From Lunularia cruciata (lineage: Eukaryota > Streptophyta > Marchantiopsida > Lunulariales > Lunulariaceae), in the NCBI GenBank assembly GCA_948567375.1, contig OX419762.1, positions 56,463,034 to 56,527,033 of the forward strand: a stretch of 64,000 nt of DNA, written 5' to 3'. Made by a program: the position numbers and the translations under genes. Under the pieces are notes generated by a model. That model worked only from the letters and a program-made list of their open reading frames with translations, made no database searches and had not been told where the DNA came from. Positions 11,090-21,620 of the stretch are shown here, piece after piece (within the stretch, counting starts at the first letter, position 1; each line of letters starts with the position of its first letter).

Positions 11090-13810
11090 TGTGGTGCCCA
11101 CATTTTTGTTTTTTTTCAGAATAAAGGAGAAGAAGTGTATAGAGAAGTCGGATTGCGCATGTATGGCCAAAGAAGGCAAAGAAAAGAGTCTTCGGGTTGA
11201 AACCCGAAGTAAAGTGACTTCGGGTCATAAGGCAAAGTACTCGTAAATGCCCTGTCAGCATACAATACGAAGTAAATTGTCTTCAGATTGGGGGGAGCTC
11301 AACCCAAGGCAAAGACAATCTAACAACCTTTCATCTGGGCAAGAAATTCAAGAAGGGGCCGTTTCAAAACTAGCGGCTCATACGTGCAAAGGTTGATTGA
11401 CAGTGACAGGTGCATGCCGGAGGTGTGATTTCTCGGTAGAAACTCAAAGTGACGAAAGACAAAGAAGTGCAACTCTATAAAAATCAAAATTGCAATGAAA
11501 AAATGTTGAGCAATTTTCCTTTGCCGTTGAGGAGTCATCTTGCAGGTGATCGGGGAAAGGGAAATAGAGTTGGGGTCGTGTTAGTGCGCAAGGGAGAAGT
11601 TGTGAGAGTGAAATCGAGAGAAAGTGAGAAAGCAGAAGAGATGGGAGGAGGGAAGAAGAACTCCAAATTCACAGTGAGAAATCATGCGATTTGGAGATTA
11701 GATGTAGTAGCGAGGATCAAAGTCTTGAGCCAACTTTGGATCACATTTCTGGCATGGAACTGGAACGTAAGTTTTCCAGGATTCATGACAGAAATCATCG
11801 AGAGTAAGTGTCTTGATGGACCCGAGGAAGAAGGGAAGAGAGGAAATCCGGCTCGCTAGACAGAGTCGGATTGGAAATTGGTACTCGGGAAGGAGGCAGG
11901 GAGCCACGTTCTTGGGGAAAGGAGAGATAGCCCAAGAAACTCAAGAGGTGAGAGATGCCTTCTCGTCAAAGAGAACAAAGAATGGGTACAAGGTAGAAAG
12001 TTACAAAGACCCTGTCAAGAGAGAAATTGTGAGTGCTTTGATGGCAATCCTGAAGCCAGAGAGAACAACATATGTGATGAAACACCAAGCGGTGTTCTTT
12101 CACAAATTGTTTGTAGGAGAACCAATTAATTAGGCAAGGTGTTTTCATGGGAGAATGAGGCAGATGGTGTGGAATCTGCGGGATAAGTCTCCTCCACATT
12201 ATATTGTGCCGTTTGCAGTGCATTTCTACCTCAGGCTCAATTTGCTGAACTTGGCGGAGTGGAATCAGATGGTGTCGTACTTCCATCTGGATGTGCAAAA
12301 GGAGGTAGATGTCGAGGAGCAGCAGTACATTTTGCAAATACGGAGCACGGACGATTACTACATGAAAACAGGGAAAAACGTGGAGGTCGTGGTAAGTACC
12401 CCGACAAAGAAGAGGACTCGGCAAGCAAAAGCCGAAGAAAACAAGAAACCTCAGAAGATGCAGAAAAGTAACCCAAGGCAAGGAATGGTGGTAATTGAGT
12501 CAGAAGATGAAGACTTAGAAGGTGAGGCCGAGCTCAAGACGGAGGACTTGGAGCATGAGGAGGAACCTGAGCTTGCACTACAGAGCGGAGATACGAGCAG
12601 TGATAGTGAGGACGGTAGAGAAATGACCTCAGCGCCAGTGGCTGAAGAATACAAAGAAGAAGTGTAACCCGAGGTGAGGAGGAGAGAGAAGTATTGCGAG
12701 TGGAGGCAGTCAAGAGAAGTCAGGTAATTGAAGACCTGAAGAGAGAAGTGATCTATCGAGAGGATCTTGTGAGGAAGAGTGATATTGCAAGGGAAAGACA
12801 AGTAGCTGAATACAAAATCTTGAAGCAGTAGTTTGTTGATTCAAGAGTAGAGCTTATCCATGCTATGGTGAGGATAGCATCGAAGGATCAAGAGCTCGAT
12901 AGAGTGATGGAGAGTATGGAGGAGAAGAAGCAACTTTGGCAATGAGAGTTGGCTGCGAGATATAGAGAAGAAGAGAGATTATGAGAGTTACTTCGTAATC
13001 AAGAGGAGAAGGTTGAACAGAAGGAGAAAGAGAAGGAAGCGGTGAAAGCCGAGTTTGAGGAAGAGTTGGCGATGTACAGAGAGGAATGGCTTGCAGATCA
13101 GGAATGAGAAAGGAAGACAAGATTGGAGCCATTGAAGGAGATAGTCCTCAGAGTGAATGCGATGTTAAGTACAGAAGTCAGCGTTCGAATTGAAGAAGCG
13201 CGTCTGCACGAGTTGAAGTTGTTGGTGGAGACGAGGCGAAGGCAAGAGACGAGGCGAATACAAGCAAAGGACACAGAGATGAATGCCTTGTTAATAAAAT
13301 TAAGAACTTGTGTAGATAGGAAGGTGTTGGAAGTAGAGGATAACATTTCCATTAGATTAGACTTAGTGAAGGTAGAGCTAGAAAAACCTCAGAAAGATGT
13401 TAAAGCAAAACCCGAAGTAGATAACATAGGAGTCCAAATGTCTTTGGAGTTGCCATCAAAGACATTAGAGAAGAGTGGGTCAAGAGATAAGGAGTTAGAT
13501 AGATTACCCACTAGTGAAATTTCAGATCAAGAAAGAGAATTGCTAGACTTGGTAGAAGAAGTAGAAGATCTGAAACCCAAGGAAAAGATAGTAGGAAGTA
13601 AGATTACTTTGGGTTCAGGTTTGAAAGCCGAGGATGATGTAGACATCAGATCATAGTGGTAACCAATTTGAGATTTGAAGGGGCAGATATGAAGAGGTGC
13701 ATTGTCATTTTGGATCTGCAGGTTAGAAGAGTTGTTGTAGAACGGTATAGTTGTTAGAACTGTCGATTGCTTCACTACTTAAGAGTGGCATTTGCAGTCA
13801 AATGTTGTTC
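11090..13810 (+). repeat. Solo LTR S1 (family B type), left segment
   Basis: Starts TGTGGTGCCCACA and, with 21621-22254, forms a complete LTR of about 3.36 kb ending in GTTGTCACA. The TSD CCCTT is at 11085-11089 and 22255-22259. No primer site or internal region is attached, so this is a solo LTR. It is interrupted at 13810 by A2 (TSD GTTC). Confidence 0.9.
11641..13656 (+). pseudogene. LTR-encoded protein, S1 copy
   Basis: Best-preserved N-terminal part of the protein carried inside family B LTRs. It starts at ATG 11641 (MGGGKKNSK). A conserved domain follows with ITFLAWNWN, NGYKVESYKDPVKREIVSAL, QAVFFHK and WARCFHGRMRQM-like blocks, up to about 12360. Next come a basic then strongly acidic linker (about 12400-12640) and a coiled-coil region (12700-13300). 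The C-terminus at 13123-13656 contains ELLDLVEEVEDLKPKEK. Frameshifts near 11855 and 12135 and several stops break it. It lies upstream of the TATA-like tract of the LTR. I do not recognise its family. The same protein is alignable in L2, L3 and both LTRs of the full B element. Confidence 0.75.
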
Positions 13811-14488
13811 TGTAACACCCATATGTGCATGTGTGTGGTATTGTGATATTTAACTTGGTATTACAAGTACTTAAGAGATATTATTTATATAGAGATAAAG
13901 GATGGTTCTATATTAGTCATGGTTAGCTAAAGTTAGTCATAGCTAAGATAGATGGGACCTTACTTTAGAGGAAGTAGAAAAGATGAGCACCATTACTTTG
14001 GATTTTAGTGTGTTGACTTGGTATTATTCCTAGTGTTTGGCTTTGAGGAAAGAGTTGAGAACTCTTGGGCCCGCAAGCCTTTTTGTTTTGGATTCTTCTT
14101 TAGTCCAAGGATAGCCCATGTGAAAGAATCCTTGCTTTAGTGGTTGGGTCAAGATAAGGGGAATATGCCCATGTGAATGGATATTCCTTTCTACTTTTTG
14201 ACTTTACTTGACTTTTAGTCTAGTAACTTGAGTTACTATGGTAATTAGTAACTTTGGTACGTAACTATTTTACAAGTATATAAACAAGGGGTGAGGAGGT
14301 ACTCATCATCCTTTCATTTGCAACTATCTCTCTCTCATTGAGTTCTCTAGTGAGCAATGTCTTGAGTCTTGGAGTGTTAGCCTTGGAGGAGTATGATGGA
14401 ATTGGGGTTCCTTGCCTTCTTAGTCCATGGTGCGCTACCATAATAGCCATCAGAGGTTCATCTTGAGTGAGAGACAGGCCGGCTCACA
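13811..14488 (+). repeat. A2 5' LTR
   Basis: A 678-bp LTR, TGTAACACCC to GGCTCACA, with the TATA box at 14277-14284. It lacks the 13-bp accacatgcttag motif. Confidence 0.94.
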
Positions 14489-14492
14489 TTTT

Positions 14493-14510
14493 TGGTTCCA
14501 TTGCCAGGAC
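14493..14510 (+). other. A2 primer-binding site (tRNA-Glu type)
   Basis: tggttccattgccaggac differs from the recalled complement of the plant tRNA-Glu 3' end at two positions, both consistent with CpG decay (CG to CA). Confidence 0.75.
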
Positions 14511-15384
14511 CTCACTAGAAGGCAAGATAATGTTCCGTGTCCAATTCTACATTAGGCAGAAGGAGGCTATGAGAGCTCACTTGGAGAGAACATTAGGAGA
14601 GGAGAGGGCTGAGCTTATGTTAGAGAACCAAGATCCATTTGTATACCCTGTAGTTCATTATGATGTCTTTGAGATGATTTTGTACATCTTGTACACATGA
14701 GAGGAATTGGAGAGATTGTGTGAGGTGGATTGCAGATTTTGGGGATTAAGGTGATTTTGGGCAAAATCTCAAGTTTGAGATCTGGACTTGAGATTTCTAC
14801 ACATGATAGCTTGGGTTATCTTTCAGTTAGCACACTTGAAATTATTGAGAGAGCTTCTATGCGCACTGGGCTAGAATTTTTGAAAGTTGATAGGGTAAAG
14901 TGCTCCCGCAACTGCACCTCTCTAGAAAATTGTATAGAGTCTGCCATTTCTTCAATTTTCAGTGAATTGTCCTGAAAATTTCCAAGAAAATTATTTGCAT
15001 TGTATCCTACCTGCTGCCACAAAAATTAGAAAGGAATCGTTTTTGCGCAGGGCGTTATGAGTTTTTGAAGTGAGGGGGGTGGTTTTCAGACCAAATCTGA
15101 AATATGGGTGCTGAATAGAAAGGTGTCTAGGCCAAATGGCTTGATGAAAAGATATGAAATTTTGCAAGGAGGGAAGCCCTGGAGTTGTGATCAAGTGTGG
15201 AAAATTTCAGAGGACTGTGACATATTGGTTGGGAGATTTGAGTGACATTGTGAGGAATCTGCAGAGTGGAGATCTCATGCATGAGAAGTTTGAGATCAAC
15301 AAAAAGCATGTTTGAGTGTTTAGATTCATCTTGGGGAACATGGAGGGTCATCAAGAGTGGAAATTGAGATGATGCAAGGTTCCC
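14511..15384 (+). other. A2 leader upstream of accessory ORF
   Basis: Shared with A1 and A3. Short open stretches at 14467-14700 and 14730-14975 also exist in the other copies but have no recognisable domain. From about 15200 the frame leading into the accessory ORF can be followed (VTYWLGDLSDIV, HEKFEINKKHV) with stops, so the accessory protein may originally have started there. Confidence 0.45.
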
Positions 15385-15396
15385 CAAGGGTTTGAG

Positions 15397-15813
15397 GTGA
15401 TTTTAGGGGTGGATTTGAGGAAAAGAGAGTTTACAATAGAATTTGAAGAGAGTGTTGAGAGGATCCAAAAACCTACACCACTTGGAGGAAAGAGTGAGTC
15501 TAAGTGCTTTCTATGTGGAGAGAAGGGACATAAGGCAAGTTCATGTCCATTGACCTTTGAGAGCAAGAGATTGAGGGAAAGGAGAGGCTTACTTGACTTG
15601 GGTTTGCATGTTGGACCTTCTTCACCAAGATTGGGAGGGAGAAGATCTAAGACCAAGGAGTTGTGTGAGGTTTGTGGAGTTGAAGGACTTCCAAAAGGAC
15701 ATGAGTGTAGTGGAGTAAAAGCACTTTTGGAAACTTTGGTGAAGGATCTTGGAGAGAGTCTTAGTACAGCTACAGAAATACTACCACCTTCATCAGCTAG
15801 TTCTCAAGATTAG
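15397..15813 (+). CDS. A2 accessory zinc-knuckle ORF upstream of gag
   Basis: Open for 138 codons. Similarity to A3 begins a little upstream (KVPQGFEV), so the annotated start is not certain. It contains a retroviral-type knuckle, CFLCGEKGHKASSC, and a second Cys/His group, CEVC-x8-H-x-C. It then ends in a Ser-rich tail (PPSSASSQD). The A3 copy at 26328-26777 is almost identical in protein sequence. It ends about 235 bp before the gag ATG, so it is a separate upstream reading frame. CCHC knuckles bind single-stranded nucleic acid; the function here is unknown. It could be a relic of a second gag or a captured nucleic-acid-binding protein. Confidence 0.7.
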   Translation: MILGVDLRKREFTIEFEESVERIQKPTPLGGKSESKCFLCGEKGHKASSCPLTFESKRLRERRGLLDLGLHVGPSSPRLGGRRSKTKELCEVCGVEGLPKGHECSGVKALLETLVKDLGESLSTATEILPPSSASSQD

Positions 15814-16047
15814 TGATGGAGATAATCTTTCAACTTATGGATAAACTATCCATGAGAGTTAGATTAATATGCACTCTAGGATTTGATGTTGCTATAGAAA
15901 TCTTGGAGCAACCTGAACCTTTTGTGTTCCCTAGAGTGGATTATTCTCAGATGGTGTTAGTCATGTATATACTCTATTAGTAATAGAGTGACAGAAAAGA
16001 AAAGAGAAAAAAAAATTGAGAGAAAAGAAAGATAGTGAGGGGTTAAG
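15814..16047 (+). other. Spacer between accessory ORF and gag in A2
   Basis: No coding evidence. It includes an A-rich tract (aaaaagaaaagagaaaaaaaaattg-like, about 15990-16030) just upstream of the gag ATG, conserved in A3. Confidence 0.5.
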
Positions 16048-17043
16048 ATGGGGAAACTTCCGGTTTTCTTTGGCAAGGATGGAGAAGATGTGGAGGCCTT
16101 TGTGAGAGACTTCAAGAGAGCTTGCATAGGAAACAATGAGAGGAGGAAGAATGAGTGGGCCTCATTATTACCAGATTTCTTTGAGGATGCAGCACTTACA
16201 TGGTATGAGTCAGAATACCAAAAGAGAGAGAGGAGAGAGGGGGAAGAGGAGTCTTGGGAGACTTTGACTTCAGCACTCATTGAGAACTTTCTTCCTGATG
16301 AGAGTTATGAGAGATTGATGAGTGAGGTTACATTTCTCAAGCAAGGAGATGGAGAGAAAGTGAGGGTCTATGTGGAAAGAGTGGAAAAGTTGGAGTCCAG
16401 ATTTCGCATAGTGTTGAGGAAGGGTGGAGATGATGTGGAGACTACAATGATTGGCATAGGGGCCATGCTCACCAAGAATTTTGTGGGAGGATTGAGACCA
16501 CAAATTAGAAGCAAGGTGAGATATGAGAAACCTTCTTCCAAGGTTGAAGCTATCAAGATCGCAATTCGTATGGAGGAGAGTTTGGAAGAGGATGAGAGTG
16601 ATTTGGTGGTGAAGGAGGTTGTGCATCCCCCTCAAGGCTACAAGTATGGTGGAACTTCTGATACTTTGGTGACAAGGGTTGCACCACAAGTAGTAGTTGC
16701 TCCAGTTCTTGCACCTCCACCAAAAGATCCACTCCAAACCATCACAGAACAACTTGCGGATCTCAAGATCAATGTGGTGCAACTATGGGAGAAGAGAGAG
16801 GTGGATCAGAATGTAGGGAGAGGGCCTAGGAGTTATGGAAACTATCCATATAGAGGAGGCCAACCAGCCAACAATTTCAATGATAGAAATTGTTTTGGTT
16901 GTGGAGGAAGAGGCCATATCCAAAGGAATTGCCCAAATTCCACTTACCATGGAGGAAGGGGTTATGAGGGAGCCAATAGAGGAAAAGAGGGAGGGGTAGT
17001 GAAACCCAAGTCGCTCCTAATCCCAACAAAGGTAAGGGGATAG
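16048..17043 (+). CDS. gag: A2 Gag
   Basis: 331 codons from ATG 16048 (MGKLPVFFGKDGED). Residues 10-150 read as a retrotransposon Gag capsid domain (FFEDAALTWYESEY, LIENFLPDESYERL, GDGEKVRVYVERVEKLESRF). A variable linker follows, then the CCHC knuckle CFGCGGRGHIQRNC at residues 282-295. Two extra G bases near 16995, relative to A3, shift the frame; in A3 gag continues without a break into protease. Gag would form the cytoplasmic particle and package RNA. The start is supported because A3 has the same ATG after the same A-rich leader. Confidence 0.88.
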   Translation: MGKLPVFFGKDGEDVEAFVRDFKRACIGNNERRKNEWASLLPDFFEDAALTWYESEYQKRERREGEEESWETLTSALIENFLPDESYERLMSEVTFLKQGDGEKVRVYVERVEKLESRFRIVLRKGGDDVETTMIGIGAMLTKNFVGGLRPQIRSKVRYEKPSSKVEAIKIAIRMEESLEEDESDLVVKEVVHPPQGYKYGGTSDTLVTRVAPQVVVAPVLAPPPKDPLQTITEQLADLKINVVQLWEKREVDQNVGRGPRSYGNYPYRGGQPANNFNDRNCFGCGGRGHIQRNCPNSTYHGGRGYEGANRGKEGGVVKPKSLLIPTKVRG

Positions 17044-17054
17044 CATCCATAGAT

Positions 17055-19403
17055 GTGGTTGAGAGCAAGTATGAGAAGGGAGAGTGCTCAAACTCCAAGG
17101 GTCTTAATTTGGAGCTTTTGGCACAAGAGAAGAAGAGAGCTCGTTTTGCAGAGGATGTTCACTCTTCTCAAGGATTTACTTCAAGCAAGGATACTCCTAT
17201 GTCTACTAGGAGCACTTGCACCTCAACACCATCAACAACAAAGACTCCAAGGAAGAAGTTGGGGATGGAGGACTTCTTGATCTCAAAGCAACAATGGAAC
17301 TACAATGTGTTGGAGGATGTTGGTAGTCACAAGGCTAACATCACAGTAGGCCAATTAATTGCTTTGAACCCTACCTTGAGAAAGGAGCTTAGAGGTGGTT
17401 TGAGTTCTACAAGGAGCAAGAAGAAGAAGAAGGCAAAAGTTCCAATATCAATGGGGGTGGTGGATGCCAAGCTAGCACCATGGAAAGCTTGTGAATATGC
17501 CTCCAAGATTGATGTGAGAGTGAATGGTCACAACATCAAGGATGCATTGGTTGATGGAGGATCAGCAGTGAATGCCATGTCAGAAAGGTTGATGAAGAAG
17601 TTGGGTATGATACCCTCAAGACCTTCAACATTTGTGGTGAGCATGGCAAACAAGCAACAAGTTCGACCAGTAGGGGTGATGGATAAGGTGGTAGTTTCAG
17701 TTATGGGAGTTCAAAATCTCATGACTTTCCAAGTCTTGAAGGATTCAAGCTATGACTTACTTCTTGGGAGGCCATGGTTGAGAGCAGCACGCACAACTGA
17801 TCGATGGCACAAAGGGTACTTGAGGATTGGGCCATCAAACCATAGAGTCACTGTTCCTGTGACTAACACCACCAACACTTCACATTCAGATACACCATCT
17901 TCTGATTATTGGGAATCAGATTCTGAAGAAGGAGCTTCAGGTGTGGACACAAGCATGGAAGAGGAGACTTCCATGGAGGAGGAGACTTCCATGGAGGAGG
18001 ATGAATCTGAATCTGATTCAGATGTGTATCCTTTGTGTGCTATGGATTTTGCACCTAAGCCAGAGGTTTTGAAGGACCCAAATAAATCACCATTGACACT
18101 TGAGGAGGTAGAGAGAAGGTTATCTACCCTCAAGTATGGCCCAAATGTTACCAAGGAGGAGAAGGTGAGATTTGAGGAGATTTTCCGCAAGTTCATCCAT
18201 GTGTTTGCTTTTAGTTACAAGGATTTGAAGGAAGTCACCTTGGAGGAGCACAAGATAGAGGTGGAGTCACATGCAAGACCAATCCGCCAAAAGCAACGTC
18301 GCATTAGCCCACCAATATCTTTGGTTGTGAAGGAGGAGATTGATAAGCTCAAGGAGGCTGGATTTATCTTTGAGGTGGAGAATTCAGAATGGGTGTCTCC
18401 AATTGTCATTGTGAAGAAAAAGAATGGCAAGCTTCGGGTATGTGTGGATTACAAGAAGCTCAATGCTGTTACCGAGAAGGACTACTACCTATTGCCATTC
18501 ATTGATGAGATCTTGGAGGAGATTGTAGGTCATGAGAGGTACAGTTTTGGAGATGGTTATAGTGGATATAACCAAATCAAGATTGCACCAGAGCATCAAC
18601 AACTCACCACATTCACCACACCTTGGGGAACTTACGCTTTCAAGGTCATGCCTTTTGGGCTTTGCAATGCTCCAGCCACATTCCAACGGTTCATGAACAA
18701 GGTATTTGAACCTTTCATTGGGAAATTTGTGAGAGATTTCATTGATGACTTTTGTGTCTATGGGAGCAAGGAGGAGCACTTTGAGCACCTAATCAAAGTC
18801 TTGCAACGCTTGGATGAGGCAAATGCATCACTCAACCCAGAGAAGTGCATTTTTGGATGTGAAGAAGGTCTACTTTTGGGGCATATCATCTCCAAGGATG
18901 GAATAGCAGTTGATCCTAAGAAGGTGAGGAAAATCTCAAACCTTCCATTCCCTTCAAGCTTGACAAAGTTACGCCAATTCTTGGGGATGGTTGGGTACTA
19001 TAGGAGGTTCATCTTCTCATTTTCCAACAAGGCTTATGCATTGACCATCTACATGAAGAAGGGTGTAGATTACATGGTGATTTTGGAAGACAAGGAGGCT
19101 CTCAAAGCTTTTGAGGAGCTCAAGCAATCCCTTGTTGTAGCTCCAATTCTTGCTAAACCTGATTGGAGTAAGCCTTTCATCCTCTACACTGATGCTTCTA
19201 ATGTAGCTATAGGATGCACTCTTAGTCAATTAGACCAAGATGGGCATGATCATCCAATAGCTTATGCTAGTAGGCAAATGGTTTCAGTAGAGAAGAACTA
19301 CTCTGTCACAGAGAGAGAAGGGTTGGCAGTAATCTTTGGTCTCAAGAAGTTTAGACACTACTTGAAGGGAAAGCCACAATTGTCACGGATCACAAGGCTT
19401 TGA
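17055..19403 (+). CDS. pol: A2 Pol: protease, RT, RNase H
   Basis: 782 open codons; the real polyprotein begins in gag. The aspartic protease has LVDGGSAVNAM (catalytic Asp at residue 167, DGG rather than DSG/DTG) and the DLLLGRPWL block. An acidic linker with the repeated unit MEEETS covers residues 301-312. RT runs from about 430 to 600: SEWVSPIVIVKKKNG, VCVDYKKLNAVT, MPFGLCNAPATFQRFM and catalytic FIDDF at 562-566. RNase H starts with YTDAS (Asp 713) and has EREG (Glu 755). A 4-base deletion near 19366 ends the frame before the last RNase H acidic residue. It makes cDNA in the particle; this copy cannot yield a full enzyme. Confidence 0.9.
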   Translation: MVESKYEKGECSNSKGLNLELLAQEKKRARFAEDVHSSQGFTSSKDTPMSTRSTCTSTPSTTKTPRKKLGMEDFLISKQQWNYNVLEDVGSHKANITVGQLIALNPTLRKELRGGLSSTRSKKKKKAKVPISMGVVDAKLAPWKACEYASKIDVRVNGHNIKDALVDGGSAVNAMSERLMKKLGMIPSRPSTFVVSMANKQQVRPVGVMDKVVVSVMGVQNLMTFQVLKDSSYDLLLGRPWLRAARTTDRWHKGYLRIGPSNHRVTVPVTNTTNTSHSDTPSSDYWESDSEEGASGVDTSMEEETSMEEETSMEEDESESDSDVYPLCAMDFAPKPEVLKDPNKSPLTLEEVERRLSTLKYGPNVTKEEKVRFEEIFRKFIHVFAFSYKDLKEVTLEEHKIEVESHARPIRQKQRRISPPISLVVKEEIDKLKEAGFIFEVENSEWVSPIVIVKKKNGKLRVCVDYKKLNAVTEKDYYLLPFIDEILEEIVGHERYSFGDGYSGYNQIKIAPEHQQLTTFTTPWGTYAFKVMPFGLCNAPATFQRFMNKVFEPFIGKFVRDFIDDFCVYGSKEEHFEHLIKVLQRLDEANASLNPEKCIFGCEEGLLLGHIISKDGIAVDPKKVRKISNLPFPSSLTKLRQFLGMVGYYRRFIFSFSNKAYALTIYMKKGVDYMVILEDKEALKAFEELKQSLVVAPILAKPDWSKPFILYTDASNVAIGCTLSQLDQDGHDHPIAYASRQMVSVEKNYSVTEREGLAVIFGLKKFRHYLKGKPQLSRITRL

Positions 19404-20227
19404 AGTACATCTTCAACAAGCCTAATGTTGAAGGGAGACTAGCAAGGTGGATGATACTCTTGTCTGAGTATGACTACACAATTGTGGATAGGCCAGGAAA
19501 GAAACATGCAAATGCTGATTTGTTATCTAGAGCCTATGATCATGATGGAGATGAGCCAGTAGATGATTCCTTCCAGATGAGGAGCTCATGACAATCTCAG
19601 TCACTCAAGAGATTCCAATGGAGTACAAGGAGATTGTGGATTTTGTGACAAGAAGTAACTATCCAGAAGGGATGCATGCTAAGGAGAGGAAGGCCCTTGC
19701 AGCAAGATCTAGACCTTACACAATGGTGCAGGATATTCTTTTTCACCAAGGAGCAGATGGTCTACTTCGAAGAGCAGTGGGTAAGGAAGAGTCTATCCTA
19801 CTCATAAAGGAGTTTCATGAAGGTTTAGTATGTGGAGGACACTTTAAAGGAAAGGTGACTGCTTTCAAGATTCTAGATGCAGGTTACCATTGGAGAGGAA
19901 TTTTCAAGGATTGTCTTGATTATTGCAAAACTTGTCATGTTTGTCAAGCTTTTGCTAGAAAGTCTACATCCACTCCACCACTTAGATCAATTCCATTGCT
20001 AGGACCTTTTGAGAAGTGGGGAATTGATTTTGTAGGTCCTCTCAATAGAACCCCAAGGAACAATCGGTACATTGTGGTAGTTACTGATTACCTTACCAAG
20101 TGGGTTGAGGCTAGACCATTGAGGGACAAGAATGAAGATGAAGTGAGTAGATTTCTTAATGAACGCATTATCACTAGGTTTGGATGCCCTTTGGAGTTGG
20201 TTTCTGATAGAGGAGGAGAGTTTACAT
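19400..20227 (+). pseudogene. pol: A2 Pol: end of RNase H and integrase N-terminal half
   Basis: Open at 19400-19591, then after a 1-base deletion near 19573 at 19588-20229. It covers the RNase H tail (KKHANADLLSRAYD), an HHCC zinc domain (HEGLVCGGHF ... CKTCHVCQ) and the integrase core with GIDFVGPL and VSDRGGEF. A TGA at 20227-20229 replaces the AGA found in A3 and separates the third catalytic residue. Confidence 0.88.
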
Positions 20228-20244
20228 GAAGCATTACTACAGCC

Positions 20245-20889
20245 ATGCTACGACATTTCTCTATCACACATAGAGTAACTACATCCTATAAGCCAAATTC
20301 CAATGGCTTGGCAGAGAGAACCAATCGGACCTTGTGCATGATGTTGGCCAAAGATGCAAAAATGGAGGGGGCTGAACATCTTTGGGACAAGAGGATTCAT
20401 GCAATTTTGTGGGAGTATAGGACAACCATGAAAACTTCCACTAGATATTCTCCATTTCAATTGGTGTATGGTATTGAGTCTACCTTACCTATTCACTTTG
20501 ATCTTCCTACCTTCCAAAGCATTCATAGGAGATTGAAGAAAGCACAAGGAGGTGATGCAGAGAAGTCAAGGAAGGATCAACTCATGGAGTTGGAAGAGGC
20601 AAGAGCAGTTGCTATGGTTCGAGTGGAGCAAGCCCAAAGGAAACAAAAGGAGAGCTATGATAAGAGGCAAGACAAGAAGAAGGTGGAGCCTTTCAAAGAA
20701 GGTGATTGGGTAATGTTGTTTGATTCCATTCGATTCAAGAGAGTGCAAAAGAAGTTTTTGCCTAAGTACTTTGGACCTTTCATAGTGGAGAAGGTGTGGG
20801 GCAATTACACCTATGATCTCAAGGAGTTGGGAGGAAGACACTTTGATAGGATTAACCATGATAAGTTGAAGATGTACCATAGAAGGTAG
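20245..20889 (+). pseudogene. pol: A2 integrase C-terminal half
   Basis: In frame with the preceding piece after the TGA at 20227. It carries the catalytic Glu in NGLAERTNRTL, then WEYRTTMKTSTRYSPFQLVYG and ESTLPI, a coiled region rich in EQAQRKQKE, and a C-terminal DNA-binding segment with GDWVMLFDS and LPKYFGPFIVEKV. This last block resembles the GPY/F type of Ty3 integrases. No chromodomain follows; the ORF stops at 20889, about 50 bp before the 3' LTR. Confidence 0.88.
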
Positions 20890-20937
20890 AGAGACCTTCA
20901 CTTTGAGGACAAAGTGAAAACTTAGTCCGGGGGTAAA

Positions 20938-21616
20938 TGTAACACCCATATGTGCATGTGTGTGGTATTGTGATATTTAACTTGGTATTACAAGTACTTA
21001 AGAGATATTATTTATATAGAGATAAATGATGGTTCTATATTAGTCATGGTTAGCTAAAGTTAGTCATAGCTAAGATAGATGGGACCTTACTTTAGAGGAA
21101 GTAGAAAAGATGAGCACCATTATTTTGGATTTTAGTGTGTTGACTTGGTATTATTCCTAGGTGTTTGGCTTTGAGGAAAGAGTTGAGAACTCTTGGGCCC
21201 GCAAGCCTTTTTGTTTTGGATTCTTCTTTAGTCCAAGGATAGCCCATGTGAAGGAATCCTTGCTTTAGTGGTTGGGTCAAGATAAGGGGAATATGCCCAT
21301 GTGAATGGATATTCCTTTCTACTTTTTGACTTTACTTGACTTTTAGTCTAGTAACTTGAGTTACTACGGTAATTAGTAACTTTGGTACGTAACCATTTCA
21401 CAAGTATATAAACAAGGGGTGAGGAGGTACTCATCATCCTTTCATTTGCAACTATCTCTCTCTCATTGAGTTCTCTAGTGAGCAATGTCTTGAGTCTTGG
21501 AGTGTTAGCCTTGGAGGAGTATGATGGAGTTGGGGTTCCTTGCCTTCTTAGTCCATGGTGCGCTACCATAATAGCCATCAGAGGTTCATCCTGAGTGAGA
21601 GACAGGCCGGCTCACA
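20938..21616 (+). repeat. A2 3' LTR
   Basis: A 679-bp LTR with the TATA box at 21405-21412. Differences from the 5' LTR are few (for example near 21027 and 21120), consistent with recent insertion. The TSD GTTC follows at 21617-21620. Confidence 0.94.
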
Positions 21617-21620
21617 GTTC

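Larger units (their letters stand above)
13811..21616 (+). mobile_element. Ty3/gypsy family A element A2
   Basis: Nearly complete 7.8-kb element with LTRs at 13811-14488 and 20938-21616 that differ at only a handful of positions. The TSD is GTTC (13807-13810 and 21617-21620). Contents in order are primer site, accessory zinc-knuckle ORF, gag, protease, RT, RNase H and integrase. Three small indels (about 16995, 19366 and 19573) and one stop (20227) disable it. The FIDDF catalytic motif and the lack of a chromodomain argue against a chromovirus. It is inserted in solo LTR S1. Confidence 0.95.
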
